Assembly: GCF_036924535.1 (NCBI RefSeq) | Contig: NZ_JAZHRT010000001.1 | Coordinates: 5,766,001-5,830,000, forward strand | Source of the DNA: Bradyrhizobium sp. AZCC 2262 | GTDB lineage: Bacteria; Pseudomonadota; Alphaproteobacteria; Rhizobiales; Xanthobacteraceae | Length of the DNA: 64,000 nt | Direction: 5' to 3' | Part shown: piece by piece, positions 27,911 to 36,432 of the stretch | How positions within the stretch are numbered: the first letter of the stretch is position 1 | Layout of the letters: every line of letters starts with the position of its first letter | Made by a program: the position numbers and the translations under genes | Notes under the pieces: generated by a model | Database searches by the model: none | What the model was told of the DNA's origin: nothing | Seen by the model: the letters and a program-made list of their open reading frames with translations, nothing else

Positions 27911-29038
27911 TTAGGCTATCCGGATGCCGGAAACCGTGTCGAAGGCCAGCAGGTTTGCATCGATCACGTTGATCCCGACGGCATCCCCGACGACGTGCCC
28001 CCGAGCAGAATCTGCATCGATTACCAGCCGCATTTCCGCCTCTTCATTTTTGACCGTCAGCATCGATTTCAGACCGAGGGGCTCGACGTCGAACACCCTG
28101 GCCTGGATCGGCGCTGCTTCCAGTGGCGACAGATTCAACTGCTCTGGACGAATACCGATCTCGAATGGACCGCCACCCGTCGGAAGCGACTTTTGCAGCC
28201 TTGCCAACCCGGCGATTGAGGCACCGGCGAACCGGATCGTCCCTTGGCTTGCGGGCTCGTAGACCGCCTCGAGCAGGTTGATTTCCGGAGTTCCAACAAA
28301 TCGTGCGACCTCACGGTCTACCGGATCGTCGTAAAGCGACTGGGCGGTCGCCACCTGAACAATGCAGCCGCCCCGCAGCATGATCACGGAATCGGCCACC
28401 GCCAATGCTTCAGAAAAATCCGGCGTGGCGAGCAGGAATGTTGCTCCCAGATCGCGCTGAAGCCGCTTGAGTTCAGCACGCAATTCAGTTCGCAACATTG
28501 CGTCGAGACTGGATAAAGGCTCGTCCAGTAGAAACAGGCCCGGCTTTCGTATCAACGCCCGCCCGAGCGCGACGCGCTGCCGTTCGCCGCCGCTCATTGT
28601 CTTCGGCAAACGATTAAGGACATGCGCTATCCGCAGCGTGCTTGAGATCTGTGCGACGCGGTTTTCAATATCCGACTTTTCAACACCTCGAATCGACAGC
28701 GGGCTTGCGATATTCGCAAATCCGGTCTTGTCAGGATAAAGTGCGAGGTTATCGAAGATCATTGCGATATCGCGGTCCTTCGGCTCAAGCGCCGTCACAT
28801 CGCAGCCACGCATCACTACGCGGCCGGAGTCCGGCCGATCAAGACCCGCTATCAAGCGAAGCGTAGTGGTCTTTCCGGCTCCAGCCGACCCGAGCAATAC
28901 TGTCAACGATCCCTCGGGAACCGTAAAACCAATATCGTTCAGGGCCGCGTTCTTACCGAAGGCCTTGGAAAGCCCGCAGACTTCGAGTGCAGCCGGAAAT
29001 ATGGAGTCGATGCGTAAAGGCTTCAAATCTAACTCCAT
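27911..29038 (-). CDS. MalK-type ABC ATPase with degenerate Q-loop and switch His
   Basis: The 375-residue ATPase has a C-terminal TOBE-like regulatory domain. Walker A (GSAGAGKTT, 50-58), signature MSGGE (148-152) and Walker B FLLDEP (169-174) are intact. The Q-loop glutamine is Asp (D96 in IFDNLALYP) and the switch histidine is Pro (P206 in ATPDFSEA). Both residues are normally essential for hydrolysis at the site formed by this protein's Walker A. It overlaps the second ATPase gene by one base (TGATG), so the two proteins probably form a heterodimer. Confidence 0.88.
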   Translation of the reverse strand: MELDLKPLRIDSIFPAALEVCGLSKAFGKNAALNDIGFTVPEGSLTVLLGSAGAGKTTTLRLIAGLDRPDSGRVVMRGCDVTALEPKDRDIAMIFDNLALYPDKTGFANIASPLSIRGVEKSDIENRVAQISSTLRIAHVLNRLPKTMSGGERQRVALGRALIRKPGLFLLDEPLSSLDAMLRTELRAELKRLQRDLGATFLLATPDFSEALAVADSVIMLRGGCIVQVATAQSLYDDPVDREVARFVGTPEINLLEAVYEPASQGTIRFAGASIAGLARLQKSLPTGGGPFEIGIRPEQLNLSPLEAAPIQARVFDVEPLGLKSMLTVKNEEAEMRLVIDADSARGHVVGDAVGINVIDANLLAFDTVSGIRIA

Positions 29039-30135
29039 CAGGACGCCAGCCGACGACCGGTTTCGCCGCTAAAGAATACGAATGATGAGGGATCAGCGAC
29101 GAGACCGACATTCGAGCCTTCCTGCGGCCGGCCGGACGCGAGTACGACGGCCTTGAGTGAAATGGTGCCGGCTTCAACGGTCACAACGGCTTCTGGTCCT
29201 CGCGGCTCCACGATCGTGACCTTGCCGAAGATCATGGATTCGTTGGCGAGTGCCAGTTTTAAGGATTCCGGCCTGACACCAAGAATGATCGGCTGACCGG
29301 CACGGCCGGAGCTGACCATTTCACTTGGCGGAAGCTGGATGAAGAGACTTTCGCGTCTGAACCCGGTGATCGCGCCGTCCCAGGCGATTTCACCGCGAAG
29401 CAGGTTCATCGGCGGAGACCCCATGAAGCCCGCGACGAAGACGTGATCCGGCTTCTCGCATATGACCGATGTGCGCTCGATCTGCTGCAGCTTTCCGGCA
29501 TTCATGACGGCAATGCGATCAGCGAGGGACAAGGCTTCGACCTGATCGTGAGTGACATAGATGACTGTCAACCCTATTTCGGACTGCAATCGCCTCAGCT
29601 CCCGTCGCATCGCGAGACGCGCCGACGCCTCCAGGTTCGACAACGGTTCATCGAGCAAAAGAATGGCCGGCTTCGTCACCAGCGTGCGCCCGATCGCCAC
29701 TCTCTGCAGCTCCGATCCGCCAAGCTCCGCGGCTGGCAGTTTCAGGCTCTTCTGCATCCCCAGTAATTCGGCGACGTCGTGGACCGCTCGTGTGATCTCC
29801 GCCTTTGGGCGACCGCGAATGACCAATCCGAACGCGAGATTTTCGAACACGGTCATATGGGTGAAAACCGCGTAATCCTGAAAGACCAGACCAACATTGC
29901 GCTTGCCGGCGGGGACAGCGACGACCGAGCGACCATCGATCCGGATATCACCAGAGGTCGGATCTTCCAGGCCGACAATCATATTGAGCGTCGTCGATTT
30001 TCCGCAACCGGACGGTCCAAGCAGGGCCACGGTTTCGCCGGTCTCTATGGCGAAGTCGATGCCGTCCACGGCCACAAAGGAGCCGTTGCCGAACACTTTA
30101 CGCAGGTTGATGATTTCAAGCTTCGGAACGCTCAT
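29038..30135 (-). CDS. MalK-type ABC ATPase with degenerate signature motif
   Basis: The 365-residue ATPase has an intact Walker A GPSGCGKST (40-48), Q-loop Q86 (VFQDYAVFTH), Walker B ILLLDEP and switch H196 (VTHDQVEA). Its signature reads LGGSE (138-142) instead of LSGGQ, and the D-loop is SNLEA. A TOBE-like C-terminal domain follows. The ATG overlaps the permease stop (ATGA). A much longer in-frame reading runs through the permease gene and is spurious. With the neighbouring ATPase it would form one canonical and one degenerate ATP site. Confidence 0.9.
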   Translation of the reverse strand: MSVPKLEIINLRKVFGNGSFVAVDGIDFAIETGETVALLGPSGCGKSTTLNMIVGLEDPTSGDIRIDGRSVVAVPAGKRNVGLVFQDYAVFTHMTVFENLAFGLVIRGRPKAEITRAVHDVAELLGMQKSLKLPAAELGGSELQRVAIGRTLVTKPAILLLDEPLSNLEASARLAMRRELRRLQSEIGLTVIYVTHDQVEALSLADRIAVMNAGKLQQIERTSVICEKPDHVFVAGFMGSPPMNLLRGEIAWDGAITGFRRESLFIQLPPSEMVSSGRAGQPIILGVRPESLKLALANESMIFGKVTIVEPRGPEAVVTVEAGTISLKAVVLASGRPQEGSNVGLVADPSSFVFFSGETGRRLAS

Positions 30136-30992
30136 CGCTTCACCGCCCCAAATGTCATTCCGCGCGCGAGATGGGACTGAATGAACAGACCGGCGAGGAT
30201 CAGCGGAAGCATCGCAAGAACGGCGAGCGCAGCCTGAACACCGTAGAGGGTGCCCGCCGTTGCGGTAACATACCGAGCAAGCTGGACCGGGATGGTGGTC
30301 ACGTTGGAGTAGGACAGAACCAGCGCGAACATGAACTCCGACCAGTTCAGAATGAAGATAAACAAGGTTGTGGCCAGCAGACCACCCCGGATCAAGGGAA
30401 TGGTGACGACAAGATTTGCCATCAACCGGGAACGGCCGTCGATCATGGCGGCTTCCTCGATTTCCCGCGGCAGGTCGTCGACGAAGCTTTTCAGCATCCA
30501 GGTCGAAAACGGCAACGTGCCCGCGACATAGATCGCGATAAGCCCGCGGAATGTGTCGATCAGCCCCACGTTCGAGTAGATAATGACGAACGGCACCGCA
30601 ATTGCCGCCGGCGGAAACATCCGGCCTGAGAGAATAATGAGGGGCGTCGCCTTTCCGCCGTTCGCGTATCGGGATATACCGATCGCGGCGAAGAGGCCTA
30701 TTGCCACCGACAGAACGGTTCCGACAATCGAGGCCAAAAGCGAACCATAGACCGACGTTGTGGCGGCCTGGCTGACACCGCCCACGCCGTAGGCACGGAT
30801 TGCATCGGGATCGAATAGCGTCCTGAAGTTGACCAGTGTCGGATGCGACGGAAACCAGATTGCCGGCGAGGCGTTCCAGTCGGTCGGCGGCTTGATCGCT
30901 GTTATGACAATCCAAAACACCGGAAAGAGACTAACGATCAATGCGCCAAATAGCACGAATGCCAGCGGCCATGTGAGCTTGCGTCCAATCAT
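30132..30992 (-). CDS. ABC permease, MalG-like (CUT1 type)
   Basis: The 286-residue inner-membrane permease has about six hydrophobic helices (for example WPLAFVLFGALIVSLFPVFW and LLASIVGTVLSVAIGLFAAI). The EAA loop is EEAAMIDGRSRLMANLVVTIP-like around residue 190. It overlaps both neighbours by four bases. It pairs with the MalF-like subunit and the two ATPases. CUT1-type importers normally carry sugars or polyols such as glycerol; the amine-processing enzymes downstream suggest an amino-sugar or other nitrogenous polyol-like substrate, which is inference. Confidence 0.92.
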   Translation of the reverse strand: MIGRKLTWPLAFVLFGALIVSLFPVFWIVITAIKPPTDWNASPAIWFPSHPTLVNFRTLFDPDAIRAYGVGGVSQAATTSVYGSLLASIVGTVLSVAIGLFAAIGISRYANGGKATPLIILSGRMFPPAAIAVPFVIIYSNVGLIDTFRGLIAIYVAGTLPFSTWMLKSFVDDLPREIEEAAMIDGRSRLMANLVVTIPLIRGGLLATTLFIFILNWSEFMFALVLSYSNVTTIPVQLARYVTATAGTLYGVQAALAVLAMLPLILAGLFIQSHLARGMTFGAVKR

Positions 30993-31966
30993 CGCCGCGC
31001 CTCGAGCAACTGGTTACGGATGGGCGAAAGCAGCAAATGGATCAGGACAAGCGTACCTAGCAGAACCAGAAAGGCCGCCGCCGCACCATAGGCAAGCTGA
31101 AAATCGGAAAAGGCGAGCTTGTAGATGTAGAGGCTGATGGTTTCGGTCGAGGTGCCCGGGCCTCCTCGCGTCAGCATGAACACTTCGTCGAACAATTTGA
31201 TGATTTCCATCGCGCGAATGACAAAGGCGACGATGATCACCGGTTTGAGCATTGGCAGTACGATCCGCCAAAACACCTGACGCGGGGTGGCGCCCAGGAT
31301 CACCGCCGCGCGCACGGGGTTTTCCGGTACGGCATTAAGTCCAGATAGCAGGATCAGGAAGAACAGTGGCGTCCAGTGCCAAACCTCCGTGATAATGACT
31401 GCTGAAATAGCCAGTGGCGCGCTTCTGAACCATTGCAAGCCCGCCGCCTCCCCAAACACGAGCATCAAGACCTGGTTGATCGGGCCGTTCGATTGGAACA
31501 ACATCCAGAAGGTGTACCCGACGACAACTGGAAGTATCATCATGGGCGTCAGAAATGCCGAAAACAAGATTGCCTTGCCCCGAAACTCGCGAAGAAACAG
31601 CACGGCCAAAGCGAGGCCGAACACGAATTCCAGCGCCAAGCATACTGCGGAGATCAGCAATGTCCGCACCACCGCTTCGACGAACCGCGTGTCATAGACG
31701 AGCAGTTCCTTATAATTCTCCAACCCCACCAGCGCGGCCTGTACGAGGGAGCCGCGCGTCGGCGTCCAGTCGGTGAAACTGATGTAAAACGCGACTAGAA
31801 GCGGTATCACCAGCACCAACAGGGAGACGATCTGGCCCGGCAGCATCAATAGCTGTCCGAGACGGTTACCGGGCAGCTTACCCCGCACGATTCCAGCTTT
31901 CGGAACGTCGTCCGTAGCTAGATCTGGGATCTGCGAAACCGCCCGCAATTCGTTCGTTTCACTCAT
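30989..31966 (-). CDS. ABC permease, MalF-like (CUT1 type)
   Basis: The 325-residue permease starts MSETNELRAV, has a polar N-terminal tail of about 45 residues, then helices beginning LLMLPGQIVSLLVLVIPLL. The coupling loop is PVRAAVILGATPRQVFWRIVLP. The stop overlaps the MalG-like gene. I use the ATG at 31966; a GTG at 32041 overlaps the binding-protein stop and would add 25 residues, and neither has a strong ribosome-binding site. Confidence 0.9.
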   Translation of the reverse strand: MSETNELRAVSQIPDLATDDVPKAGIVRGKLPGNRLGQLLMLPGQIVSLLVLVIPLLVAFYISFTDWTPTRGSLVQAALVGLENYKELLVYDTRFVEAVVRTLLISAVCLALEFVFGLALAVLFLREFRGKAILFSAFLTPMMILPVVVGYTFWMLFQSNGPINQVLMLVFGEAAGLQWFRSAPLAISAVIITEVWHWTPLFFLILLSGLNAVPENPVRAAVILGATPRQVFWRIVLPMLKPVIIVAFVIRAMEIIKLFDEVFMLTRGGPGTSTETISLYIYKLAFSDFQLAYGAAAAFLVLLGTLVLIHLLLSPIRNQLLEARR

Positions 31967-32031
31967 CGCGTCAGGTCCGAAACCAGCCTTCACCGGCGCG
32001 GCTTGCGCCGGTGAACTTCGTTTGTGCGAGA

Positions 32032-33600
32032 TTAGCTCCACTGACTCGCGCCGCTGGCCTTCCTGATCGGTTCTGCAAGATTCTTGGCCAACGCCAGCCA
32101 GGACTTCTTTATCTTGTCCTTGCCAATGCGTCGGGTGATGCGCTCGAATGCACGCGATGCATCGTCAAGCGCCTCTTTCGGTTTCTTCTGCCCGGTCATG
32201 CAGGAATGCACCTCTTTATCCAGCGCATCCTGGTATTCAAATCCGCCCGGCAGACAGAAATCCGGAACGGTGTTGACCATGTTGTCGTACAACGTCTGGA
32301 GATATTCGGGAGAATAGGTGTCCTTCAATCGCTGCGTGGGAGCCAGCATATGGTTCTTGCGGTAGGGATCCGAGTAGCCGCCAAGGTAGGGGATCGCGTC
32401 GGACGAAATGGTCGGTGATGTCATCCATTGCGCGTAGGCGTAGGCGAGTTCGGGATTGGCCGAATATTTTGACACCGCATAGCCGTAGCCCCAGCAGAAC
32501 AAACCGGCGTAGAGCAGACTACCGTCCTTCAACTTGTCCGCTGGCATAACCGTGGCGGCGATCTTTCCGGTCGTGGCCGGCCCGGTCGACGGCGCCTTGG
32601 AGTATTTGAAACCGGACGGCCAGACGATGTTCATGAACCCTTCACCGCGGCCGAATGCATTGTAATTCGACGACCAGATGAAGCTGAAGGCGTCAGGATG
32701 CAGATATTGGTTGACGGCCAGCATGTCTTCGAGCGCCGCGAGACCTTCGTCCGAGTTGAACGTCGGATTCATGTCCTGGTCGAAATACAGCCTACCCTTG
32801 GAGATGAGGCGCTGCATGAACATCCATTTCACGTAGTACCGTGAGCGATACTCGAGGCTGCCATAGAATTTATTGGCAGGATCGTGCATGAATTGCGCGA
32901 GATTGTAATATTCCTTCCAGGTCTTCGGAACGCCGATCGGATAGCCAAATTTGTCTGCGAAAGCCTTCATTTTCGCAGGAATCTTGAGGTGATCGTCCCG
33001 ACAGAGCAAAGTGATCTGGTCACCGTCGTTCAGAAGGCCCGCGACGCGACCGTTATAAAGCTGCGCGTGATGACTGGCAGGGAATACGACACCCCATTCC
33101 TTATCGAAGATTTCGGGATTGTACTTCTCGACCCATTCAGTGAGATCAAAGATGACGCCAGAGTCGATCCAGTCCGGATAGGACATCGCGGTAGGCATCA
33201 TCACGTCGTAGCGGCCTGTCTTGGCCACAGCTTCCTGCATCCCTTTGGTGTGAACTACTTCATCGGGTTCTTCGATGAACTCGAGCGTAATACCGAGTTC
33301 GTTCGTCCACTTTTCAACATAGGGAGTCATGTTTCCGATCGAACCGGTCGGGATCAACAAGGTCAGGGACTTCTTGGTCGCCTTGGCGGCGGCCTCCTTG
33401 GCGAGCGCCCACGCTCTTTCTTCCGGACCGCCGATCGCCGCGAATGCCTTCGACGCGCCGAGCGGCGATTGCACGATCGCGTTGACGACGAACGTCGATA
33501 CGCCAAGCAAGGTCAGCGAACGCAAAAAGCTGCGGCGATCGATTTCACCGCTCTCGTATTCTCCGATGGCTCTCCTGATCTCGCAAATATTCGGGTCCAT
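32032..33600 (-). CDS. ABC solute-binding protein with Tat signal
   Basis: The 522-residue extracytoplasmic binding protein belongs to the large MalE/GlpV-like family. Residues 21-27 (DRRSFLR) followed by a hydrophobic stretch ending near SKAFA form a twin-arginine signal, so it is probably exported folded. AGAGGA precedes the ATG at 33600. It is the first gene of a nine-gene minus-strand operon that continues with permeases, two ATPases and catabolic enzymes. Its size and the two-ATPase layout recall the rhizobial glycerol transporter, but the downstream enzymes point to a nitrogenous ligand. Confidence 0.9.
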   Translation of the reverse strand: MDPNICEIRRAIGEYESGEIDRRSFLRSLTLLGVSTFVVNAIVQSPLGASKAFAAIGGPEERAWALAKEAAAKATKKSLTLLIPTGSIGNMTPYVEKWTNELGITLEFIEEPDEVVHTKGMQEAVAKTGRYDVMMPTAMSYPDWIDSGVIFDLTEWVEKYNPEIFDKEWGVVFPASHHAQLYNGRVAGLLNDGDQITLLCRDDHLKIPAKMKAFADKFGYPIGVPKTWKEYYNLAQFMHDPANKFYGSLEYRSRYYVKWMFMQRLISKGRLYFDQDMNPTFNSDEGLAALEDMLAVNQYLHPDAFSFIWSSNYNAFGRGEGFMNIVWPSGFKYSKAPSTGPATTGKIAATVMPADKLKDGSLLYAGLFCWGYGYAVSKYSANPELAYAYAQWMTSPTISSDAIPYLGGYSDPYRKNHMLAPTQRLKDTYSPEYLQTLYDNMVNTVPDFCLPGGFEYQDALDKEVHSCMTGQKKPKEALDDASRAFERITRRIGKDKIKKSWLALAKNLAEPIRKASGASQWS

Positions 33601-33939
33601 ATCTTCCTCTGGCGACAGCCTTTGACGGGGTTTGCACAACTTCGTGGCAACCTGCTCAAGTCATCACACATCCCGGTGAATGCGCGCGCTCCACTATTTC
33701 GGCCGAAGTAAATTCGGCCGACTAACCAAACGATTTCGGGTCGCTCTCGGATCAAACTCGAATCGAAACAAACGAGTTGCTTCCGATGGGCCCTTAGCTA
33801 ATGTTGCGGCGCAAACGCTATGATGAATATTCGGCAGCGAGCAGAGCCATTTTGAATTTAAGCTTGGTACCAATCGTTTTTTCTTACCGGCGAATTTGGC
33901 GGCGCAATCCGCGCACGCAATGGCGATAGGAACTGCTCG
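33601..33939. promoter_or_regulatory. Divergent control region of MocR and transport operon
   Basis: This 339-bp gap separates the divergent MocR regulator and the binding-protein gene. It contains TTCGGCCGAA (33698-33707) and a near copy TTCGGCCGA (33713-33721), spaced 15 bp, which could be regulator sites. A T-rich run follows near 33880. Sites for MocR proteins are usually spaced direct repeats, so the assignment is tentative. Confidence 0.4.
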
Positions 33940-35445
33940 ATGTCCAAAACGGCAGTCACCGGATCGTTGATCGACCTTCAGATCGATCCTAACTCCGCGC
34001 TCCCGAAGTATCAGCAGATTGCCGGCCATCTGCGCGGAGCTATCGAAGCCGGACGGATACCAGCCGGCATCAAATTGCCGTCGACCCGCATTTTCGCGGA
34101 GGAACTCGGTGTGTCACGCAATGTGATCTTGCAAGCCTTCGACAGATTGATCGATGAAGGACTTCTCTCAAGCCGCATTGGTGACGGCACTTACGTTCTA
34201 GCGCTGGTGCTTGGCAAGCCGGATTTGGTGGCGGTCGAATCAAAGACGTTGACAGCGAGCGAACACTATCCGTTCCGATCCCTATCACGCAGAGGAAAGA
34301 GCCTCGTTGCTTCGGCCACAGACGCTTTCCCGGAACGTCCCACGGCGTTCATGCCGGATCTACCCGACCTGCGCGAATTTCCGATCAAGACCTGGCTTCG
34401 TCTGCTCAACGAAACCTCGGGCCGCCTTCGCGGTGAAATTCTCGCCGATACATCCAACGCGGGATACGAGCCGCTGCGGCGATCAATCGCACACCACCTC
34501 AACATCTCACGAGGCATGACATGCACATCGGATCAGGTCATCATCACGACCGGCTCGCAGCAAAGTCTCGATCTGGTCAGTCGTATGTTGTTCGATCCCG
34601 GTGATCCGATTTGGCTGGAGGAGCCGGGCTATGTCGGGGCTCGTTCCATATTCAGCGCCAATGGCGCTTCGCTGTGCCCGATTGCGGTCGACGAGCAAGG
34701 CTTATGTATTGAAGAAGCGCTTGCCAGGCACCCCTCGCCTCGCCTGATCTTCACCTCCTCGTCGCGCCACTATCCCCTGGGTGCGACGCTTTCGCTGCGA
34801 CGTCGCTCCGTCCTGATTGAACTTGCGAGCCGTTGCGGCGCGTGGATTGTCGAGGATGATTACGACCACGAATTTCGATATGTCGGCCACACTCCGACAT
34901 CAATTCACGGCCTCGACGGCGGGCAGCGCACGATCCATCTCGGGACCTTCTCCAAGATTCTACTTCCGTCGTTCCGATTAGGCTATGTTGTCGTGCCACC
35001 GGATCTTGCCGAACCCTTTGCCAAGGCGCGCGCGGTCGTTGATCGGCACGCATCATTGATAGAGCAGATGGTTCTCTCGGAATTCATGCACCGTGGTCTG
35101 CTCGTCGCCCATATCAGGCGGATGCGCAATCTTTATCGGGCGCGTCAAGTCAGGCTGATTGGCGGTCTCAGGGATATTTTTGATAACGGTCTTCGTCTGT
35201 CGGCGACTGACACCGGCATGCATGTCATCATACCGCTCGACCAGTCGGCCGATGATCAGGCAATCGCCAAGAAAGCCATGGAACACGGCGTGGTTCTACG
35301 TCCGCTGTCGCCCTACTATGCCGGCCGTCAAAAACGCCAGGGACTTCTGCTCGGCTTTTCGGCCTACAACCTCGAAGAGATCGAACAGGGCCTCACACGC
35401 CTGTCCAGATTGAAAATGACAATAGATCCAATGCTCGCAATTTGA
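33940..35445 (+). CDS. MocR-family GntR/aminotransferase-like regulator
   Basis: The 501-residue protein joins a GntR winged HTH (about 18-90; GIKLPSTRIFAEELGVSRNV) to a fold-type-I aminotransferase domain. The PLP lysine lies in LGTFSKILLPSFRLGYV, and IVEDDYDHEF is the Asp segment. MocR regulators bind PLP and usually sense an amino compound that forms an aldimine (GABA, taurine, ectoine derivatives). It is divergent from the nine-gene operon, so it most likely activates or represses that operon in response to an amine. This supports an amine substrate. Confidence 0.92.
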   Translation: MSKTAVTGSLIDLQIDPNSALPKYQQIAGHLRGAIEAGRIPAGIKLPSTRIFAEELGVSRNVILQAFDRLIDEGLLSSRIGDGTYVLALVLGKPDLVAVESKTLTASEHYPFRSLSRRGKSLVASATDAFPERPTAFMPDLPDLREFPIKTWLRLLNETSGRLRGEILADTSNAGYEPLRRSIAHHLNISRGMTCTSDQVIITTGSQQSLDLVSRMLFDPGDPIWLEEPGYVGARSIFSANGASLCPIAVDEQGLCIEEALARHPSPRLIFTSSSRHYPLGATLSLRRRSVLIELASRCGAWIVEDDYDHEFRYVGHTPTSIHGLDGGQRTIHLGTFSKILLPSFRLGYVVVPPDLAEPFAKARAVVDRHASLIEQMVLSEFMHRGLLVAHIRRMRNLYRARQVRLIGGLRDIFDNGLRLSATDTGMHVIIPLDQSADDQAIAKKAMEHGVVLRPLSPYYAGRQKRQGLLLGFSAYNLEEIEQGLTRLSRLKMTIDPMLAI

Positions 35446-35452
35446 TTTGTTT

Positions 35453-36412
35453 TTAAGAAACGCATTTCGCAAGCGTCATTGCCTCCAAAACTTCATCACC
35501 TACCTTTAACTCGCCATCGGAAAGTGCTTGACGATAGATACCTAGATCGACGTGACCAAAATGCTGACTTATCGCCTTTGGCAAATTGGCATCACGGATC
35601 GCGGTATCCGGATTAACGTTGACCGCGGCACATCTCGGCGTGCGTGCCAGGCCACGAACGTGGATCCGGCCAATCTGAAACTCTTTGTCAATCCAATCCA
35701 GTTCCTGCCAGGGCTCCAATCCCGAAACGTAAATATTGCCTCGGAATCGAAGCGGATTAAGTGTCATTCCGATTTTTTCTTCCAAAGCTCGCACTGAAGC
35801 CAGGTTGATGAGCGAGACCGCGCGCATCAAGGTCGGCGACAGAAAACTCGCATCTGTGAACTTGTGATCTTTCGTCCAACTAACCTTGGAGCTCCTTTGC
35901 AGGCCGCTCCAATGTAGCCACGGAAGAAATCCTCTATCCGGCGTTACCAGCCGCGTGAGCTCCGTCATCGCAGCGTTGAACTTGTAGACGATCTCGGGCG
36001 CGCGTCCCATCAGATCGAAACTGTTGGCAAGACCTTGCAACTCCGCCGCCGTCTTGCCGGTAATCACGGATTCAAGCATTCCGCTCCAGCTCTTTGAAAG
36101 CATCTCGGCTTCAAAGATTGCCCAGCTCTTGAATGATTGCTCCGCTTCGCCGTCGAGACCGGCACCCATCTCCGTCAATGCGTAAGAATCTTCGCCGGTC
36201 CTTTTGCATATGCCGATGGTGGAGAGCGCGGTAAGCAGACGCCCCAGCGAACGTTCATCCGCACCGGTCGCCTTTGCGAGTTCGCCAAGCGGGCGCGGTC
36301 CGTCGCGCAACAGCTCGGCAATGCCGAGCCTGGCCGCTACATAGATGACCGCCGTCACACGGTGCGACTGAATCAGATCGAAAAGCCTGAGAGCGGATAC
36401 TTGAGTTGCCAT
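35453..36412 (-). CDS. Chimera: O-methyltransferase N-terminus fused to MOSC domain C-terminus
   Basis: Residues 1 to about 157 resemble the dimerisation/winged-helix half of plant-type O-methyltransferases (DLIQSHRVTAVIYVAARLGI, LLTALSTIGICKRTGED, YALTEMG). The SAM-binding Rossmann domain that should follow is missing. From about residue 158 the protein turns into MOSC-like sequence (NPLRFRGNIYVSGLEPWQEL, RIHVRGLARTPRCAAVNVNP), lacking the usual N-terminal beta-barrel domain. This looks like a fusion by deletion between two genes. It is convergent with MocR, seven bases apart. It may be translated but is unlikely to keep methyltransferase activity. Confidence 0.7.
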   Translation of the reverse strand: MATQVSALRLFDLIQSHRVTAVIYVAARLGIAELLRDGPRPLGELAKATGADERSLGRLLTALSTIGICKRTGEDSYALTEMGAGLDGEAEQSFKSWAIFEAEMLSKSWSGMLESVITGKTAAELQGLANSFDLMGRAPEIVYKFNAAMTELTRLVTPDRGFLPWLHWSGLQRSSKVSWTKDHKFTDASFLSPTLMRAVSLINLASVRALEEKIGMTLNPLRFRGNIYVSGLEPWQELDWIDKEFQIGRIHVRGLARTPRCAAVNVNPDTAIRDANLPKAISQHFGHVDLGIYRQALSDGELKVGDEVLEAMTLAKCVS

Positions 36413-36432
36413 CGCGCCTCCTAATCACCGCA

